This document shows, piece after piece, positions 60,185 through 64,000 of a DNA stretch of 64,000 nt. Origin of the DNA: UBA4459 sp963776205. GTDB lineage: Bacteria; Bacteroidota; Bacteroidia; Bacteroidales; F082. The DNA lies in assembly GCA_963776205.1 (NCBI GenBank), contig CAVZLR010000001.1:434001-498000 (forward strand). Reading direction: 5' to 3'. The notes beneath the pieces are model-generated. The model made no database searches. It was not told the DNA's origin and saw nothing but the letters and a program-made list of their open reading frames with translations. The stretch's first letter is position 1. Each line of letters opens with the position of its first letter. A program made the position numbers and the translations under genes.

Positions 60185-61102
60185 ATGTTGTGGTTTAATA
60201 AAATGATCGCGTCTATACTTCCTTTTATGCCAAAAAGTTTTGTTTGGATTTTTTCAAAAAGGTATATCGCCGGCAAGACTATAGATAACGCCATCCAGGT
60301 TTCAAAATCCCTGAATGAAGAGGGTACAATGGTAACGGTTGATCTGTTAGGTGAATTTATAACCCAGCTAAGTGAGGCAGAGCAAAATAAGAATGAGTAT
60401 CTTGATATTATTAACACATTTGAGAAAAATGGAATAAACGGAAACTACTCTTTAAAGCCCACTATGTTTGGTTTGTTGATTGATAAAGAAGCCTGCTATA
60501 AATACATTCGCGAAATTGTCAAAAAAGCTGCTGAATATAACAACTTCGTAAGGGTAGATATGGAAGATTCGCAATGCGTTGATTTGGAAATTGAACTTTA
60601 CAGAAAGCTTAAGAAAGAATTTCCTAAAAATGTGGGACTCGTATTGCAGGCTTACCTGAAGCGAACGAAATCTGATATTGAAAATATGATGGACTTGCAT
60701 ACAAAAGAGATTCCTTTAAACTATCGCTTGTGCAAAGGTATTTATGTCGAACCTGAAGAAATCGCTTATAAAAAATATGGCGTCATTAATGAGCACTTTC
60801 TGGAGGACCTTGAAATCATGCTTAAAAACGGTATCTACGTGGGCATAGCTACACATGATACACCGCTGGTAGAAGGTGCTTATACATTAATTGATAAGTA
60901 TAATGTACCTAAAGAAAATTTTGAATTTCAGATGCTTTACGGTGTAACACCTGCTCTTAGGAAATCAATTACCGATAAAGGATACAGGATGCGGGTTTAC
61001 GTTCCATACGGTGAAAAATGGTTTGCATATTCAACAAGAAGATTAAAAGAAAATCCCAAAATGGCTACAGAAATTATCAAAGCTTTATTTGTAAGGGGAT
61101 AA
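60185..61102 (+). CDS. Proline dehydrogenase (monofunctional, PutB-like)
   Basis: A 305-residue FAD-dependent TIM-barrel enzyme oxidising proline to pyrroline-5-carboxylate. Typical blocks are TVDLLGEF at strand 1, NFVRVDMEDSQ, PLNYRLCKGIYVEP, GIATHDTPLVEG and FEFQMLYGV. The final VYVPYGEKWFAYSTRRLKENP gives the substrate-binding YxxRRxxE pattern. The size is that of Bacillus-type PutB rather than the longer form of many Bacteroidota. No P5C dehydrogenase gene is nearby. ATG 60161 is the alternative start. Confidence 0.92.
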   Translation: MLWFNKMIASILPFMPKSFVWIFSKRYIAGKTIDNAIQVSKSLNEEGTMVTVDLLGEFITQLSEAEQNKNEYLDIINTFEKNGINGNYSLKPTMFGLLIDKEACYKYIREIVKKAAEYNNFVRVDMEDSQCVDLEIELYRKLKKEFPKNVGLVLQAYLKRTKSDIENMMDLHTKEIPLNYRLCKGIYVEPEEIAYKKYGVINEHFLEDLEIMLKNGIYVGIATHDTPLVEGAYTLIDKYNVPKENFEFQMLYGVTPALRKSITDKGYRMRVYVPYGEKWFAYSTRRLKENPKMATEIIKALFVRG

Positions 61103-61195
61103 TTTTTCACATTTTTTAATAGTTCACACTTCTTCCTTATTTTCACAAACCATTGTAATAAAAGTACTTATTCAAAATGAGGTGCTTTTACTAAA

Positions 61196-61226
61196 TTGTA
61201 TAGTAGACAATTTTTTACTACCTTTG
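61196..61226 (+). promoter_or_regulatory. Promoter of the GT5-DUF4270-glmS cluster
   Basis: TTG at 61196-61198, a 20-bp spacer and TACCTTTG at 61219-61226, 28 bases before the ATG at 61255. Good match to the Bacteroidota consensus. Confidence 0.6.
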
Positions 61227-61254
61227 CACCCTTCAAATCACATATTTTTTTATT

Positions 61255-62067
61255 ATGGAAAAAAAGAGGGTTCTCTTTGTCAATCAGGAAATAACACCTT
61301 ATCTTCCTGAAACCCCAATGAGTGAAATCGGGCGTAACCTGCCTCAAAAAACGCAGGAAAGCAATAAGGAAATAAGAACATTCATGCCTCGCTACGGCCT
61401 GGTAAATGAAAGAAGAAACCAGCTTCACGAAGTGATCCGGTTATCAGGGATGAACCTCATCATTAATGACATTGACCATCCACTTATTATCAAAGTTGCA
61501 TCCATCCAACAGGCGCGTATGCAGGTTTATTTTATTGATAATGAAGATTATTTTCATCGAAAATCGTTATTCTCAAATAAAGCAGGTAAATTTCATAAAG
61601 ACAATGATGAAAGAGCCATCTTCTTTGCCAAGGGTGTACTTGAAACCGTAAAAAAATTGGGTTGGGCTCCAGATCTGATTCATTGTAATGGATGGTTTTC
61701 CAGCCTGCTCCCACTTTTTGTAAAGACTGCCTATAAAGACAGCCCCATCTTCGCAAACGCCAAAGTAATCGTTTCACTTTATAACGATGATTTCACTGAC
61801 CAGTTTAAAAGCGGATACGAAAAGAAAATGCTAATGAATGGCATAGAAAATGATGATTTTATGCACTATAGTGAAGGAACTTACGTTTCACTCATGAAAG
61901 GTGTCATTGATCGTTCTGACGCACTTATAAGAGGAAGTTCTGAATTGAATCCTGAAGTGTTGGAATATGCCAAAGCATCCGGAAAACCTATATTAGAATA
62001 TCAAGACAGTGAAGATTATTATGTGGCGTATAATGAATTCTATGACAAAATTATCGGCGAAGAATAG
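61255..62067 (+). CDS. Glycogen/starch synthase-like protein, N-terminal GT5 domain only
   Basis: A 270-residue protein similar to the N-terminal Rossmann half of GT5 glycogen synthases (VLFVNQEITPYLPETPMSEI, LGWAPDLIHCNGWFSSLLPL). The C-terminal GT-B half, with the catalytic Glu and ADP-glucose site, is absent, and the usual N-terminal KxGGL is changed. In Bacteroidota this short form is widespread upstream of DUF4270 and glmS, so it is not a local truncation; it is probably not a glycogen synthase. Its end overlaps the DUF4270 gene. Confidence 0.8.
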   Translation: MEKKRVLFVNQEITPYLPETPMSEIGRNLPQKTQESNKEIRTFMPRYGLVNERRNQLHEVIRLSGMNLIINDIDHPLIIKVASIQQARMQVYFIDNEDYFHRKSLFSNKAGKFHKDNDERAIFFAKGVLETVKKLGWAPDLIHCNGWFSSLLPLFVKTAYKDSPIFANAKVIVSLYNDDFTDQFKSGYEKKMLMNGIENDDFMHYSEGTYVSLMKGVIDRSDALIRGSSELNPEVLEYAKASGKPILEYQDSEDYYVAYNEFYDKIIGEE

Positions 62068-63403
62068 ATTTCTTCTTAAAAGAAGCCTGAGAAGCGCGTT
62101 CTATATAGTATACCTTTTATTTATTACTTCTTTAATTTCTTGCTATAAGCCGGCTGGAGAAATAGGTGCTATAGTACAACCTCAAAATTCTTTGCTACAA
62201 GTAGCATGGACTGACACAGCAATGGTATATGCCTATTCTGTGCCTGATGACACCGTTCGTACTGACGGACTCAGTACGACTTTGCTGGGAAGTTTAATGG
62301 ACCCTACATTTGGTCATACAACAGCGAGTTTTTATTCTCAATTCATGCTTGAAAATACTGGTCATCGTTTTGGAGAAAATCCGCAGGTTGACTCACTTGT
62401 TTTGCAATTAAGATATACCGGAGGTTCCTATGGTGACTCCACTACTTACTTAACTGCCAGAGTTTATCAGATGGAGGGGTCAATATACCTTGATAGTACA
62501 TACACCTCGAATATTGACATTCCTGTTTATCCTACGGATTACGCGAATCATACCTTCATACCAAAGCCAACTGATAGCATTGTTGTTGGCGATGATACGG
62601 TTTCGGCTGCCCTTAGAATTAATCTAAGTAATATAAATCCGGGATTAGCTGATTACCTGATAAATATTGATACGGTTCTGATGGATAGCAATGATGTATT
62701 TATTGATTATTTTAAAGGTCTTTACGTAACAACAGATCAGGTTACTGACGGAGGGTCATTGGTAAATTTTGATTTGTTCAGCAACTCATCAAAAATAACT
62801 TTGTATTATCACAACGATGAAGAAGACTCTTTAGATTTTGACTATCCCATTACGGTAATCACGCAGTATGCCTCGAAATATGAGCATGACCTTACAGTTG
62901 GGAGTCCTGATTTTGTGCAGCAAGTTGTGCAAGAAGATACTGCGTTAGGAAACAATAAATTTTACGTACAGGGAATAGCAGGCGTCGCCTCTGTTATTAA
63001 ATTTCCAAATATGAAATCGTGGAATGATATTGGTAACATCGCTATAAACGAGGCTAAATTAGTGCTGCCCGGAAATACAGAAGATACCTTATATTCTCCA
63101 CCAGTTAAACTTGCATTGGCATCAATTAGCCCAGATGGTACTTATGACTTCGTGCCAGATGAAAGTAGTGGTTCCGACCAGTATTTTGGCGGCGAATATA
63201 AAGCATCAACAAGGTCGTATACTTTCAGAATTACCAGGTATCTGCAATCATTAATTGATGACCCAACTGTAGAAAATAATGGATTATATTTGATTGTCAG
63301 AGGAGGATCAATTTATCCAAACAGATTTGTATTTAATGGAACAGCTCCAGAATCTGATACTACTAAATTACATTTGGAAATTATTTATACAGAATTAGAC
63401 TAA
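62042..63403 (+). CDS. DUF4270 lipoprotein
   Basis: A 453-residue lipoprotein with a long basic N-terminus, signal segment (FYIVYLLFITSLISCYK, Cys is the lipobox residue) and the DUF4270 domain (LLGSLMDPTFGHTTASFYSQF in parts, and LQLRYTGGSYGDSTTY). The fold is beta-rich and the function is unknown. Several Met codons precede; I use ATG 62042, which overlaps the GT5 gene by 26 bases, implying coupling. Followed by glmS 12 bases later. Confidence 0.85.
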   Translation: MTKLSAKNRFLLKRSLRSAFYIVYLLFITSLISCYKPAGEIGAIVQPQNSLLQVAWTDTAMVYAYSVPDDTVRTDGLSTTLLGSLMDPTFGHTTASFYSQFMLENTGHRFGENPQVDSLVLQLRYTGGSYGDSTTYLTARVYQMEGSIYLDSTYTSNIDIPVYPTDYANHTFIPKPTDSIVVGDDTVSAALRINLSNINPGLADYLINIDTVLMDSNDVFIDYFKGLYVTTDQVTDGGSLVNFDLFSNSSKITLYYHNDEEDSLDFDYPITVITQYASKYEHDLTVGSPDFVQQVVQEDTALGNNKFYVQGIAGVASVIKFPNMKSWNDIGNIAINEAKLVLPGNTEDTLYSPPVKLALASISPDGTYDFVPDESSGSDQYFGGEYKASTRSYTFRITRYLQSLIDDPTVENNGLYLIVRGGSIYPNRFVFNGTAPESDTTKLHLEIIYTELD

Positions 63404-63415
63404 AACCTTAACAAG

Positions 63416-64000
63416 ATGTGTGGCATAGTAGCTTACATTGGACCTAAACAAGCTTATCCAATACTTTTAAAAGGACTTCAAAGACTTGAATACAGAGGGT
63501 ATGACAGTGCCGGTATAGCACTTTTGAATGGAGGGTTAATCCTTTTTAAAACCAAAGGTAAAGTTGTAGAACTTGAAGATTACCTTAAAGATAAGAAGCT
63601 TAAAGGAACCATTGGAATAGCGCATACGCGTTGGGCAACACATGGCGAACCTAACCAGACAAATGCACATCCTCATTTTTCACAATCAAAGAAACTGGCT
63701 ATTATTCATAACGGAATTATAGAAAATTATGCCCCCCTGAAAAAAGAGCTTACAAAACGGGGTTATTCATTTGAATCGGAGACAGATACCGAGGTACTAA
63801 TCAACTTAATTGAAGATATTCAGCAAAATGAAAATGTATCTCTTGAGGAAGCTGTGCGAATGTCGTTAAACCAGGTAATTGGTGCTTACGCAATAGTCGT
63901 ATTATCACAGGATAATCCGAATATGCTGATTGCTGCCAGGAAAGGCAGTCCACTTGTAATTGGAATAGGCGAAGACGATTATTTTATTGCCTCCGATGCA
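63416..64000 (+). CDS. glmS: Glucosamine-fructose-6-phosphate aminotransferase (partial, 3' end outside window)
   Basis: The first 195 codons of GlmS: MCGIVAYIGPKQAYP with the catalytic Cys (Cys2 before processing, becoming residue 1), then RGYDSAGIALL, HTRWATHGEPNQTNAHPH and NGIIENYAPLKKEL. These form the glutaminase domain; the isomerase domain lies beyond the window. It makes glucosamine 6-phosphate for peptidoglycan and lipopolysaccharide. No glmS ribozyme leader is visible before the ATG. Confidence 0.96.
   Translation, partial: MCGIVAYIGPKQAYPILLKGLQRLEYRGYDSAGIALLNGGLILFKTKGKVVELEDYLKDKKLKGTIGIAHTRWATHGEPNQTNAHPHFSQSKKLAIIHNGIIENYAPLKKELTKRGYSFESETDTEVLINLIEDIQQNENVSLEEAVRMSLNQVIGAYAIVVLSQDNPNMLIAARKGSPLVIGIGEDDYFIASDA

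Noticed and set aside
61255..62067. A truncated pseudogene of glycogen synthase
   Set aside because: The short form, with intact frame, is known as a common conserved gene in Bacteroidota at this locus, so it is not a local truncation.
1..64000. CRISPR array, rRNA operon, prophage
   Set aside because: No regular spaced repeats, rRNA sequence or phage structural genes were seen on either strand.

Overview
The window comes from a member of the Bacteroidota, probably class Bacteroidia (Bacteroidales/Marinilabiliales type; not resolved further). Supporting signs are the TAnnTTTG promoter boxes in front of many genes, weak Shine-Dalgarno sites, DUF4270 lipoprotein next to glmS, a short GT5-only glycogen-synthase-like gene, an ExbB/4-TM/ExbD/ExbD cluster, LytTR signalling, FtsX-type transporters and an F-type ATP synthase locus that begins with beta-epsilon. 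Most of the window is ordinary chromosomal housekeeping DNA.

Layout. 0-8.4 kb: end of a radical SAM gene, divergent oxyR / 1-Cys peroxiredoxin, trpS, hflX, a hydrolase, lnt and a TlpA-like thioredoxin. 8.4-19.5 kb: an outer-membrane barrel, M28 peptidase, nitroreductase, an NtrY/NtrC-like kinase-regulator pair divergent from a MacB-type ABC transporter, then a LytS/LytTR pair and a LiaF-like membrane protein. 19.7-25.3 kb: two Dus enzymes' first member, a TlpA-like lipoprotein, a FabH-type synthase, a DUF362 protein, an unrecognised membrane protein and pdxB.

25.4-33.2 kb is the accessory and decayed part. Three same-orientation copies of a tRNA 3' end, each followed by its own terminator hairpin, lie at 25402, 30849 and 33158; only the last belongs to an intact tRNA (CAT anticodon, probably Ile2). 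Between them are the C-terminal stub of a cation/proton antiporter, a frameshifted ygiQ, an outer-membrane beta-barrel receptor, the truncated N-terminus of a CBM9-like lipoprotein and a serine hydrolase/outer-membrane protein pair. The layout fits remnants of tandem insertions at the tRNA 3' end, but no integrase is present.

33.4-46 kb: HAD phosphatase, dusB, CPBP protease, the ExbB/ExbD cluster, a tRNA-Ser(GGA) locus, type I asparaginase, tatD, LOG protein, nucleotide kinase, MFS transporter, isoaspartyl peptidase, TSUP exporter and thiL. At the tRNA-Ser locus a degenerate tRNA-Ser copy carries two 22-nt double-hairpin micro-insertions and is followed by a GIY-YIG nuclease remnant that stops 3 bases before the intact tRNA. 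This is the most unusual structure seen here.

46-54 kb: the complete set of eight ATP synthase genes, split into beta-epsilon and a-c-b-delta-alpha-gamma by an inverted SnoaL-like lipoprotein gene, with a strong hairpin between c and b. 53.8-64 kb: ferritin, DUF3109, ornithine carbamoyltransferase, glyS, a frameshifted pth, rplY, prs, proline dehydrogenase, GT5 protein, DUF4270 lipoprotein and the start of glmS. No CRISPR array, intact transposase, prophage or rRNA operon was seen.
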